A DNA stretch of 64,000 nt from a virus: the IMG/VR virus record IMGVR_UViG_3300032893_000017, positions 33,319 through 97,318 of that record; one strand, 5' to 3'. Under the pieces are notes generated by a model. That model ran no database searches. It saw only the letters and a program-made list of their open reading frames with translations, and was not told where the DNA came from. Positions 44,649 to 52,536 of the stretch are shown piece after piece (positions within the stretch are counted from its first letter, which is position 1; every line of letters starts with the position of its first letter). Both the position numbers and the translations under genes were made by a program.

Positions 44649-45560
44649 TTATAATCCCTTCTTAAACTTAACTAAATCTGCTAGGAAGGATTGCAATAAT
44701 AATATAGGACTTCTATAGTAACAACTCTTACACTTCCAAGAAAGCCCTTTTCCTTTCCTGTGTTTCTTTCTTAATTCTTGAATAGTTTTTGATTCCCATA
44801 TTTCCAGCAAATCTTGTTTATATAAATTCCCTAAAGGCAAATGTTTCATAAAATCAAAGCAGCATGGAACTACTGTTCCATCATTTTTTATAGAAACAGA
44901 TAAAAAAGGATTTAAACATATATCCCTTTCTCTTTTAAAATTTGATTTCTCATTCCTATTTTCTATAAAACAATCGTCAACATATCTTATAAAGATATTT
45001 TTTTTATCAAATCTTTTTATAAATAATTCTAATCTCTTTTTACTTGCAAAGAAAGTATTCTTTGTCCACTTTGTTAATAATAATTGAATATATACCATTA
45101 CCTCTTTATTTATATTCTCAAGGAAATAAGTAAGATTTAAAATAAAAGTATTCCATTTTTGAGGATACCTAGATATTTCATATTCTTTTTCATTAAAAGT
45201 ATCAAATGAAATTGTAATTGCATCAAGTATATTAAATACTCTCATATCTACAAGTGATAGATTTGTAGATAATCCTACCATTGTAGAAGTATTTTTTATT
45301 TTCTGTACAATTTTTTCAATATGAGCATCTAACATTGGTTCCCCTGCCATCTGCAACTCCACATAAGGAGTATTTCTTAAATAATTCTTTTCTATAATCA
45401 TATCTAAAAGTTTCATATCAATAAAACCTTTATTTTTTATATCCTTATTTAAACAAGCAGGGCATTTCAAATTACAAACATCTGTAACCTCTATTTGATA
45501 AATATATGGATAAGTAACATTATGCATAAAATTAAGTTTATCTTCAAAATATTTATTCAT
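44649..45560 (-). CDS. Radical-SAM/SPASM protein
   Basis: Start taken at ATG 45560 with AGGAAGG upstream, leaving an eight-base overlap with the previous gene. 303 residues. The 4Fe-4S motif is CNLKCPAC, followed by MAGEPMLD (GGEP-like) and TISFDTFNEKEYE. C-terminal auxiliary-cluster (SPASM-type) Cys: CLNPFLSV, VVPCCFDF and WKCKSCYY. SPASM enzymes modify peptides, proteins or small molecules by radical chemistry. In this operon, next to DpdA and a glycosyltransferase, a role in tailoring the deazaguanine base or its substituent is plausible but unproven. Confidence 0.8.
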   Translation of the reverse strand: MNKYFEDKLNFMHNVTYPYIYQIEVTDVCNLKCPACLNKDIKNKGFIDMKLLDMIIEKNYLRNTPYVELQMAGEPMLDAHIEKIVQKIKNTSTMVGLSTNLSLVDMRVFNILDAITISFDTFNEKEYEISRYPQKWNTFILNLTYFLENINKEVMVYIQLLLTKWTKNTFFASKKRLELFIKRFDKKNIFIRYVDDCFIENRNEKSNFKRERDICLNPFLSVSIKNDGTVVPCCFDFMKHLPLGNLYKQDLLEIWESKTIQELRKKHRKGKGLSWKCKSCYYRSPILLLQSFLADLVKFKKGL

Positions 45561-45882
45561 ATTCCTTCCTACTTCCATTCTCATTATCCTCACTTACCTC
45601 TATTATTATTTTTCTATTTGGATACTGTGTATGAATCTTTAGATGCAAATTATCGCTTATCATTTCACAGGACATATTATTAAAATTAGTTGTCTTAATA
45701 ACTCCTTCACAAAAATGCTTAAACTCAATAAATTCTATATCTCTATCCTCATGAAAGACTTCTAAATATACTTTTGCATGAAAAATATGTCGATGGGTAT
45801 ATCTTAAAAAAGAAACTTCTTCTGGAGCATAGGGATAGCAATGGAATCCTTCAAAGCTAAAAGTAATCCAAACATAATTCAT
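45553..45882 (-). CDS. QueD-like T-fold protein (second copy), 109 aa
   Basis: ITFSFEGFHCYPYAPEEVSF, then YTHRHIFHAKVYLEVFHED and IEFIEFKHFC, follow the strand and His pattern of 6-pyruvoyl-tetrahydropterin synthase/QueD (AH…HGH…V…DF..LK), but the Cys of the active site is displaced. I recall this family from many phages as an unnamed protein. In the modification operon it may be a second T-fold enzyme or a helper. Preceded by AAGGAGATAAA. Confidence 0.55.
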   Translation of the reverse strand: MNYVWITFSFEGFHCYPYAPEEVSFLRYTHRHIFHAKVYLEVFHEDRDIEFIEFKHFCEGVIKTTNFNNMSCEMISDNLHLKIHTQYPNRKIIIEVSEDNENGSRKEYE

Positions 45883-45883
45883 T

Positions 45884-46792
45884 TTATCTCCTTATTAAGT
45901 TTAAAAATTCATTTCTTACTTCTGTTTTTTCAAAAACCCCTCTAATTGCTGAAGTTGTCATTTCTGCATCTTGGGATTTTATTCCTCTTGATATCATGCA
46001 GAGATGCTTTGCTTCTACTAAAACCATTACACCTTTTGGTTGCAAATATTCCATTAAACAGTCAGCTATTTGTGCTGTCATTTTTTCTTGTATCTGTAAC
46101 CTTCTAGCAAATATTTCAACAAGCCTCGCTAACTTACTCAAACCAATAACTCTTTTATCAGGTATATATCCTAAAAAGCATTGACCAAAGAAAGGCTGCA
46201 AGTGATGCTCGCAGTTAGAATAGAAATTTATGCTCTTCAAAACCACCATTTCATTACATGCACCCTCTTCAAAAGTTGTCATTATTTCTTTTGGATCCAT
46301 TTTATATCCTGCATACAATTCATTCCAACTCTTTATTATTCTTCTTGGAGTTTCTTTCAATCCCTCTCTATTTGGATCTTCTCCAATATACTCTAATTGT
46401 CTTATTATATTATCTTCTATATCATTTTCTTTTTCAAATGGAAACTGTATCCATCTATCTATCGTTTCGACATAATAATCAACTTTATCTATATTTTTAT
46501 TTTTTAAAAATAAAACTGCTTTATCGTAATCACGAAACATTCCTAAAGTCTTTCCTGAATCTATCACATCGTCTATTATTAAAACTTCATCTTTCGGAAA
46601 ATCTATAACTTTATTTAAATCATTTTCAATTTCCAATTCCAAATATTTATTCATCTCTTGTGCAACAAATAAACCATTCTTTGGAATTGGATACAAATAC
46701 TTATATTTATCTTTAGATATTTGAAAAGCCAATATCCTACATAATCTTTTAAACTCTGGATAATCTATCTCATATTTATTAACTTGTGACAT
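45884..46792 (-). CDS. folE: Phosphoribosyltransferase-GTP cyclohydrolase I fusion
   Basis: ATG 46792 is preferred over the in-frame TTG at 46810, with GGAGG upstream. 302 residues: about 1-120 is a type-I PRTase-like domain with the PRPP loop VLIIDDVIDSGKT; about 121-302 is FolE, with GEDPNREGLKETPRR, NFYSNCEHHLQPFFG (Cys194, His196, His197), VIGLSKLARLVEIFARRLQ and KHLCMISRGIK (Cys265). FolE opens GTP to dihydroneopterin triphosphate, the first step to 7-deazaguanines. The fused PRTase could salvage a purine to GTP and feed the enzyme. Confidence 0.85.
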   Translation of the reverse strand: MSQVNKYEIDYPEFKRLCRILAFQISKDKYKYLYPIPKNGLFVAQEMNKYLELEIENDLNKVIDFPKDEVLIIDDVIDSGKTLGMFRDYDKAVLFLKNKNIDKVDYYVETIDRWIQFPFEKENDIEDNIIRQLEYIGEDPNREGLKETPRRIIKSWNELYAGYKMDPKEIMTTFEEGACNEMVVLKSINFYSNCEHHLQPFFGQCFLGYIPDKRVIGLSKLARLVEIFARRLQIQEKMTAQIADCLMEYLQPKGVMVLVEAKHLCMISRGIKSQDAEMTTSAIRGVFEKTEVRNEFLNLIRR

Positions 46793-47334
46793 TGTAAACC
46801 TAACCTCCAACCTTTTATATTCATAATCATATCAATAAATTCTTTTTTATTTGATTCTGGCTGTAAATAAAAATATTTTATTTTATAAAATTCTGAAACT
46901 TTATCTCTATAATAATTCAATTCTTTTATTTCTTGCCCATAATAAACCATTTTTAATTCATCACAAAATAACTGTTTGAAATCCCGATTTTTTGGACTTA
47001 ATGTTATCCAATCCAAATACTGCAAAAGATCATCTAACTTTTTATTTCCATTTGTTTCTAGAAATAAGTAATATTTATTTAATTTTAAAAATCTTAATAA
47101 ATCAACATCTATCTGTAATGTTGGTTCTCCTCCCGTTAAAACTATCTTGTCTGTTTCATATTTTTTAATTTCTTCCAAAATCATTTCCTTGGAGAACTGT
47201 GAACCTGCAAAATGGTCCGTATCACAATAACCACATTTCTCATCACATCCGGCAAATCTTAGAAATACACATTTTTCTCCAGTATTGGCACCTTCACCTT
47301 GAGCAGAAAAAAATATTTCATTTATTATATACAT
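46765..47334 (-). CDS. queE: 7-carboxy-7-deazaguanine synthase
   Basis: Start at ATG 47334, after GGAGGG and overlapping the previous stop as TAATG. 189 residues. EIFFSAQGEGANTG and the radical-SAM motif CDEKCGYCD (C-x3-C-x2-C), then IVLTGGEPTLQ, and a short C-terminus with KYFYLQPES are diagnostic for QueE. It converts the QueD product CPH4 to CDG. Encoded with FolE and QueD in the same operon. Confidence 0.9.
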   Translation of the reverse strand: MYIINEIFFSAQGEGANTGEKCVFLRFAGCDEKCGYCDTDHFAGSQFSKEMILEEIKKYETDKIVLTGGEPTLQIDVDLLRFLKLNKYYLFLETNGNKKLDDLLQYLDWITLSPKNRDFKQLFCDELKMVYYGQEIKELNYYRDKVSEFYKIKYFYLQPESNKKEFIDMIMNIKGWRLGLQCHKLINMR

Positions 47335-47666
47335 TAAATTACCCTCCATTCTTCAAGTGATACAAATATTTGCTTTTCATATCCTTGAAACTTCATTACC
47401 ATTCCTTTCTCTATAATCTCTTCTTTTGTTAAAGTATAATTATCAAACATTACTATATCTTTGTCTCTAAGTTTTTCCAGAATTAATTCAGAAACTCCAA
47501 ACATCTCCTCTCCAGTTATTCTATTCGTAAAAGATTGAGGATTGTTTTTAACATAGTATTTTATTCCTTTTCTTTCAAAGAAACTTCCTATCTTTCTTTT
47601 TCTACCATTTTCGTTTTCTAATTCTAAAAAAACATTATTGTCTTTTATTGTTAGTTTATTTGACAT
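47334..47666 (-). CDS. Hypothetical protein between QueE and QueD, 110 aa
   Basis: Beta-rich protein (NNVFLELENENGRKRKIGSF; NNPQSFTNRITGEEMFGVSE). No domain recognised. Its conserved placement between two pathway genes (TAATG overlaps on both sides) suggests a linked role. Confidence 0.6.
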   Translation of the reverse strand: MSNKLTIKDNNVFLELENENGRKRKIGSFFERKGIKYYVKNNPQSFTNRITGEEMFGVSELILEKLRDKDIVMFDNYTLTKEEIIEKGMVMKFQGYEKQIFVSLEEWRVI

Positions 47667-48046
47667 TAAAAATCTCCTACTTCTGCATAGGTCTTTTTTC
47701 CTACTGATGTCTCATAAAATCTAACTTTAAATTGAAGTTCAGAATTTCTATTTTTAAAAAACCTATATATATCCAAACATAAATTCTCTGCGGTTGGATT
47801 AATATTTTTATAATCTATATCCTTATTCGAACACTCATTCAAACATTTATGATCAAACTGTTCTTTTATTGATTTAATATTATTAAAATCAAAAAGCATT
47901 CCTGTTTCATTTAGCTGACTTTCATCTCCTTTAATCCAAAGTCTTATTAACCCTGAATGCCCATGGAGGTTTTTGCAATTCCCTTCATAGCCACGTAAAT
48001 AATGAGCATAGTCAATTACTGTCTCGGTGTAAACTGTTATTAGCAT
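47666..48046 (-). CDS. queD: 6-carboxy-tetrahydropterin synthase
   Basis: 126 residues, normal for QueD. Zinc ligands His15, His28 and His30 (DYAHYLRG; NLHGHSG) and catalytic Cys24 (GNCKNLHGH) are present, with LFDFNNIKSI, DHKCLNE and NPTAENLC. It makes 6-carboxy-tetrahydropterin for QueE. Its start lies inside the end of a 58-aa gene. Confidence 0.9.
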   Translation of the reverse strand: MLITVYTETVIDYAHYLRGYEGNCKNLHGHSGLIRLWIKGDESQLNETGMLFDFNNIKSIKEQFDHKCLNECSNKDIDYKNINPTAENLCLDIYRFFKNRNSELQFKVRFYETSVGKKTYAEVGDF

Positions 48047-48188
48047 CTTTATCTCCTTGTATAATACCTTTGTATTCTACACATCTGTCACATCTTTTGC
48101 ATATTTCTTTCCTATAACATTTCATCTCTGTTATACTACAAATATTTTCCCTTGGTACTCTTGCTTCTACTCTATTAAACTTTCGCAT
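48012..48188 (-). CDS. 58-aa Cys-rich protein
   Basis: ATG 48188 after AGGAAAAAC. CSITEMKCYRKEICKRCDRC gives five Cys in about twenty residues, enough for a metal or Fe-S site. It overlaps queD by 35 bases. Function unknown. Confidence 0.55.
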   Translation of the reverse strand: MRKFNRVEARVPRENICSITEMKCYRKEICKRCDRCVEYKGIIQGDKDANNSLHRDSN

Positions 48189-48207
48189 TGTTTTTCCTAT
48201 TTAACAA

Positions 48208-48438
48208 TTATAACTCTTCCTCTATCTTTTCAAATAAATCTATTGAATATGAAAATTTTATATTCTTATCATCCATAACATTAATTGAATACATATTTCC
48301 TAAATAAGAATAAAGACATTCCTTAGATATTATATTATATATCTTTCCATAAGTTAATTGTCCTTCATAATTTTTATTTATACATCTTACTTTATCACCT
48401 TGATTTAAACTTTCAAAACTTTTTATATTATCTTCCAT
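48208..48438 (-). CDS. Small SH3-like protein, 76 aa; possibly leaderless
   Basis: NQGDKVRCINKNYEGQLTYG, then KIYNIISKE, looks like an SH3/KOW-like barrel. It is the first gene of the modification operon. The -10 box ends five bases before its ATG, so the message would begin at or next to the start codon and no ribosome site fits. Confidence 0.6.
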   Translation of the reverse strand: MEDNIKSFESLNQGDKVRCINKNYEGQLTYGKIYNIISKECLYSYLGNMYSINVMDDKNIKFSYSIDLFEKIEEEL

Positions 48439-48484
48439 ATTTAATTATATAACCTTTATTAACAATTTGTAACAAGAAATTTTA
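48438..48484 (-). promoter_or_regulatory. Conserved phage promoter, copy B
   Basis: Minus-strand TTGTTACAA (48467-48475) and TATAAT (48444-48449). All 47 bases from 48438 to 48484 equal 19403-19449, ending on the stop codon of the sigma-like gene. It opens the 7-deazaguanine and polymerase module. Confidence 0.8.
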
Positions 48485-49027
48485 GAATTCCAAATCAATT
48501 AATGGACGAATCTTTCTTCTTATTATGTTATGGACGCCTTGTGAACTAATTTCTAGACTTTCTGCTATATCATTTATCTCTTCGTTTTGCATTAACTTTT
48601 CAAACACTACCTTGGAATTCCCTTCCAATTTTTCTTTTATTCCATTCAAAAGCTGCATTGTTATTACCCTGTTTTCAAAATCTACATCGGACAGTAAGAT
48701 TGTATTATACCATGAATGCTTTTCTGTTTTTCCAGATTCGTCATTCTTTGATGTAAAATAGCAATCACTTAAATATAAACATTTCAGGTTTATTCTCTTT
48801 TGTCTATATTCTTTTTTAATCATACTTCTAGCAGAATTCTTTACAACAGTGATAAAGAAAGTATTTTCTTGTCCTCTATTCTTATCATACTTGTCTTTCT
48901 CTAGAAAACATCTAAGCAATAATTCTTGCTTAGCATCGTCTGCTTCTATTCCACATTTCCTCTCAACATCCCTGGAATAGTAGTCCACATTTTTTTTAAT
49001 TCTTTCCATTACCCTCACAAATTCCAT
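48482..49027 (-). CDS. Sigma-70-like factor
   Basis: 181 residues. GIEADDAKQELLLRCFLEKD, then KYDKNRGQENTFFITVVKN, resembles sigma region 2, and LEGNSKVVFEKLMQNEEIND, AESLEISSQGVHNIIRRKI resembles the region 4 helix-turn-helix. It may direct host RNA polymerase to the conserved phage promoters; alternatively it is an ECF-like relative without that role. It is the last gene of the replication-initiation module, upstream of promoter B. Confidence 0.7.
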   Translation of the reverse strand: MEFVRVMERIKKNVDYYSRDVERKCGIEADDAKQELLLRCFLEKDKYDKNRGQENTFFITVVKNSARSMIKKEYRQKRINLKCLYLSDCYFTSKNDESGKTEKHSWYNTILLSDVDFENRVITMQLLNGIKEKLEGNSKVVFEKLMQNEEINDIAESLEISSQGVHNIIRRKIRPLIDLEF

Positions 49028-49066
49028 AAATAACTCCTTTAATTTATTTAAATGTTAAAAACATTT

Positions 49067-50017
49067 CTACAGTTTCCTTCTTATATAATCTTTAAATATT
49101 TCTTTCACTTCTTTTTCTGTTAAATCATTTGGGTCTTTATCTTCTGGGAGATATATTATCTCCGTTTTTAAATAGCCATTGATTCTTTTCTTTAATCCTT
49201 CTATCTCATTTTTAGATACATCTCCATCCAAACAAATAATTACTTTCTCACAAGTATTGATTAACTTATTTAATTGCCAATCACTTGGATGCTTTCCCGT
49301 CATTACAGCCGGAATATTAAACTGCTGGAGAAATATTGTATCTATTTCTCCCTCAACTATTATTAATTCTTTTTTATTCATAATATGTTTCAATCCAAAA
49401 AGAACTTTACCCACATCACTTCCTTTAACCTTCCTGACTTTGTCAATTTTATCACATTCTCCAGCATACCGAGCTGTTACTCCTATCAATTTTCCTGCTT
49501 CATCCTCTATTGGAATTATTATACGTCCTTCCCAATAATGCTCTATATCATTACAACACAATATTCCAAACTTCTCAATTGACTGTTTTGTTATTTTTCT
49601 ATTTAATAAATATTGAAGATACTGTCCTTGTGGTTTTACAAAATCTTTTAGAAAATCTCTTTTCATAGCTTTTGGCTTACCTATTTTGGTTTGTTCTTTG
49701 TTACTTAATTTTTCTAGCATCTTCTTCTTCAATTCTGGAACTTTAATTATCTTTTCTATTTTATCTTCATATAATTTTTCTGCCTGCTTGTATTTTATTT
49801 TATCTAGGAAAGAAATTAAAGTGAAAAAGTTTCCTACTTCTCCACAAGACAGACATTGATATAATCCACTATCTATATTTATACCCATAGAAGGATTTTC
49901 CTCATTATGGAAAACACAACAGACCATTAAATTGTCTCCCGATACTTTACCTGTTATATTTCTTTTTTCTAATTCCTCTTGAATATTTATTGTTTTAAGA
50001 ATATCACTATATCTCAA
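49067..50017 (-). CDS. DnaG-type primase
   Basis: 316 residues; I read a TTG start at 50017 overlapping the preceding 55-aa gene. N-terminal CHC2-type zinc finger (CCVFHNEENPSMGI and YQCLSCGEVGNFF), then a TOPRIM domain with LIIVEGEIDTIFLQQ and VIICLDGDVSKN. Lays RNA primers for lagging-strand synthesis with the DnaB helicase encoded next to it. Confidence 0.85.
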   Translation of the reverse strand: MRYSDILKTINIQEELEKRNITGKVSGDNLMVCCVFHNEENPSMGINIDSGLYQCLSCGEVGNFFTLISFLDKIKYKQAEKLYEDKIEKIIKVPELKKKMLEKLSNKEQTKIGKPKAMKRDFLKDFVKPQGQYLQYLLNRKITKQSIEKFGILCCNDIEHYWEGRIIIPIEDEAGKLIGVTARYAGECDKIDKVRKVKGSDVGKVLFGLKHIMNKKELIIVEGEIDTIFLQQFNIPAVMTGKHPSDWQLNKLINTCEKVIICLDGDVSKNEIEGLKKRINGYLKTEIIYLPEDKDPNDLTEKEVKEIFKDYIRRKL

Positions 50018-50181
50018 AATAACCTCTTTCTTGTTTCAATAGAATTTAAAAGAATACTACAAATCTTCTTTTCTCTTTTTGTCATTGGTTTCTCTTCCTC
50101 TTTCAATAGTTCCTGATTAATATAATCAAATATCTTTTCATAGTTAAGAGATATACTTATATTTTTCTTTAAACTATTCAT
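50014..50181 (-). CDS. Small basic protein, 55 aa
   Basis: ATG 50181, overlapping both helicase and primase genes by four bases. NSLKKNISISLNYEKIFDYI, then MTKREKKICSILLNSIETRK. Possibly a helicase-primase linker; no family recognised. Confidence 0.55.
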   Translation of the reverse strand: MNSLKKNISISLNYEKIFDYINQELLKEEEKPMTKREKKICSILLNSIETRKRLF

Positions 50182-51554
50182 TCTTCCTCCTCTTTAAATC
50201 TCTTTCCTTTATCGTCAATGCGCATATATGAAAAGTTTGGATGCAGGATAATTGATTTCTTTGGTATCTCTACATCCCTGCACTTTACTATCCATAATCC
50301 AAGCAAACTGTCTAATCCAGTTCCATCAATATCTGTTATTCCTAACAGTATTGGAAACACTTCTGAGATTCCTCTACTGTATTTCAAATGATATGCTTCT
50401 AGCTTTTTTACTTTGGAACCTTCATCTGTTAATTGGTTACAAGTTATCAATGCAAGTCCTTTCTTATCATCCCAATCCATTGTCATTCCTTTAAGCTCCC
50501 ATGCTATCTCAACTTGATTTTCCCATGCCTTAGAACTTTCCTTTGAAATTTTGTTTTGAGTCATTAGGTTAAGATAATCTACAAGCAATAGATCAACTGA
50601 TTGTTTCTTTTCATCTTGTATTCTCATCAATGCTGTTTCTATATCATTTGCTGTACAACCTCTTGGAAGTGAGATTGTTATAAAGTAGTTCTGTCTTTCT
50701 TCTCTTAACTGTTTTATTTTCTTTTCCCATTTTTCATATTCAAATATTCCCAATTCTCCTTTCCTGAATTTTTGGTGTTCTATGTCTGATAAATTACTGT
50801 CCATTCTTATTTCACTTTGCATCTTTGTCATTTCAAGATTAATATAAACAACATTGTAATTTAATTGCCAAGCATGTATCCCATTATTCATCAAGGCTAT
50901 ACTTTTACCCCCTCCTGTCTTTCTCATTATGCTTGCCATCTCCCCTTTATATATTCCCCCTCCCAGTTTATTGAATTCTTCAAAACAAGTCGGTATTATA
51001 ATTCTGCTTTTATTTTTCTTGAGTTCCTTCATATATTCTTTTCTTTTTTCATAGCCCTCAAGATACTCACCTTCTTCTCCACTTAAATGTGATCTCCTTT
51101 CCATAAAGAAATAATTAAACTTTTTTGATGTTTCTTCTAGATTAAATGTTTCTACATTATCCAAACATTCGTCTATTAGATTAAATAATTTTCTGCTATC
51201 GCATTTCTCTCTAAGCTTTTTGATCAGTGCTGATATATTTTTTGTTGTAATACTTTTTAAATCAATTTCGTAAACTTTGATAATATATGATTTGTATATT
51301 TCTAATTCTTGTTTTAATTCTTTTTTATTTTTAATTTCTCCATAAAAGATATCTTTTGGAAATTCCATTCTTTTTTCTTTAACTATATCTACAAACTTTC
51401 TAAATGGTTGGACAGTAAAATATTCTTCTTTTAGCTGCTCACTTGCTCTCCAATCTTTTCTAAGACAGTAAGCTATAATACTTGTTTCTAACTTAATAGA
51501 ACGAAATTGTCTCTCAATTAAATTCTCTACATTTTCTTTTTCTTGTCTTTCCAT
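50178..51554 (-). CDS. DnaB-like replicative helicase
   Basis: 458 residues, RecA-fold helicase: GEMASIMRKTGGGKSIALMN (Walker A), VVYINLEMTKMQSEIRM, VDLLLVDYLNLMT (Walker B) and LALITCNQLTDEG match the DnaB motifs. The N-terminal domain is helical, with TSIIAYCLRKDW at its start. Unwinds the fork; loaded by the DnaC-like protein encoded upstream. Confidence 0.85.
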   Translation of the reverse strand: MERQEKENVENLIERQFRSIKLETSIIAYCLRKDWRASEQLKEEYFTVQPFRKFVDIVKEKRMEFPKDIFYGEIKNKKELKQELEIYKSYIIKVYEIDLKSITTKNISALIKKLREKCDSRKLFNLIDECLDNVETFNLEETSKKFNYFFMERRSHLSGEEGEYLEGYEKRKEYMKELKKNKSRIIIPTCFEEFNKLGGGIYKGEMASIMRKTGGGKSIALMNNGIHAWQLNYNVVYINLEMTKMQSEIRMDSNLSDIEHQKFRKGELGIFEYEKWEKKIKQLREERQNYFITISLPRGCTANDIETALMRIQDEKKQSVDLLLVDYLNLMTQNKISKESSKAWENQVEIAWELKGMTMDWDDKKGLALITCNQLTDEGSKVKKLEAYHLKYSRGISEVFPILLGITDIDGTGLDSLLGLWIVKCRDVEIPKKSIILHPNFSYMRIDDKGKRFKEEEE

Positions 51555-51697
51555 GTTTTGATCCTCATATTCTCAGTAGAATAATAAATATCATCTTCTC
51601 CATAAACTACATACAACTTTTTTGATATCTTCTTACATAATATTTTATCCATACGATAGAACTTATCCCCTTTTTTTAATTCCCCAAATATGTGCAT
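51527..51697 (-). CDS. Small protein, 56 aa
   Basis: ATG 51697; the stop lies inside the helicase gene. HIFGELKKGDKFYRMDKILC, then YVVYGEDDIYYS suggest a small beta barrel. Ribosome site is weak, so the start is uncertain. Confidence 0.45.
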   Translation of the reverse strand: MHIFGELKKGDKFYRMDKILCKKISKKLYVVYGEDDIYYSTENMRIKTWKDKKKKM

Positions 51698-51702
51698 CTT
51701 GT

Positions 51703-52536
51703 TTACTCATATATCTTAAAATGTTCATTGTACAATCTCTCTTGATCTATATATTCGTTCTTATAATATTCCTTCGCCATGTTTACAATATTTGGATGGA
51801 AATAATTATATCCTTGTTGAATTTGCTTATCTATCTCTTCGTTCTTTTTACCTGAATAATCTGTTCCTTCAAATTCTATTATTTTTAAATATCTTCTTAA
51901 CAATGAACCTAACTGCATTTCTTTTTCTATTTCTTCTAGAGTAGAATTGGAACAAACAATTATAGTTTTACCAAGAGGAAGAAGGCTTCTAAAAAAAGAA
52001 TCTATTTTCTTTTTAAGTGGTGAATTTTCTTTCATCATTATCTTGTCTAGTTCATCCACAATTATAACATCTGAATTTTTTATCCTTTCAATTATTTGCT
52101 TATCGTCTGTAAAAGAATTATCTATAATGTTAGAAAGAAGATCGTAATAAACTTCTAGTCTTAATGTAATTGCTTTCTTTGCTAACTCACAAGCTACTGA
52201 AGTCTTTCCTACCCCTCTTGTTGCAGAAGCCAAAAATAAACCTTTACCATTTTCTATAGCGTTTTTAAAGTTATCATAATAAAGGTTTATTATAATTCTC
52301 ACTTTCTCATTTAAAGCTAGATTCTTTAAACTTAACTGCCAGTAATCTAAAGGAATGTTGGAATAGATTAAATTAGCTACATACCCCAATACTTGCATGC
52401 ACATACAGTGCATAAGACTGTGGTCCTTAGTATAGATATATCCTTCTCCATTACACTGCTTATGACTAAGAACTATTTTTTGCTTGATACCTTTCAGTTT
52501 AGCAATCTGTTTTTCACTCAATTCAAAATTAAACAT
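51703..52536 (-). CDS. DnaC/IstB-like helicase loader
   Basis: 277 residues, AAA+: GLFLASATRGVGKTSVACEL (Walker A), VIIVDELDKIM (Walker B), VCSNSTLEEIE (sensor 1) and SLLRRYLKIIEFEG. N-terminal zinc-like CNGEGYIYTKDHSLMHCMCM, as seen in many phage DnaC relatives. Loads the DnaB-like helicase at the origin. Confidence 0.85.
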   Translation of the reverse strand: MFNFELSEKQIAKLKGIKQKIVLSHKQCNGEGYIYTKDHSLMHCMCMQVLGYVANLIYSNIPLDYWQLSLKNLALNEKVRIIINLYYDNFKNAIENGKGLFLASATRGVGKTSVACELAKKAITLRLEVYYDLLSNIIDNSFTDDKQIIERIKNSDVIIVDELDKIMMKENSPLKKKIDSFFRSLLPLGKTIIVCSNSTLEEIEKEMQLGSLLRRYLKIIEFEGTDYSGKKNEEIDKQIQQGYNYFHPNIVNMAKEYYKNEYIDQERLYNEHFKIYE

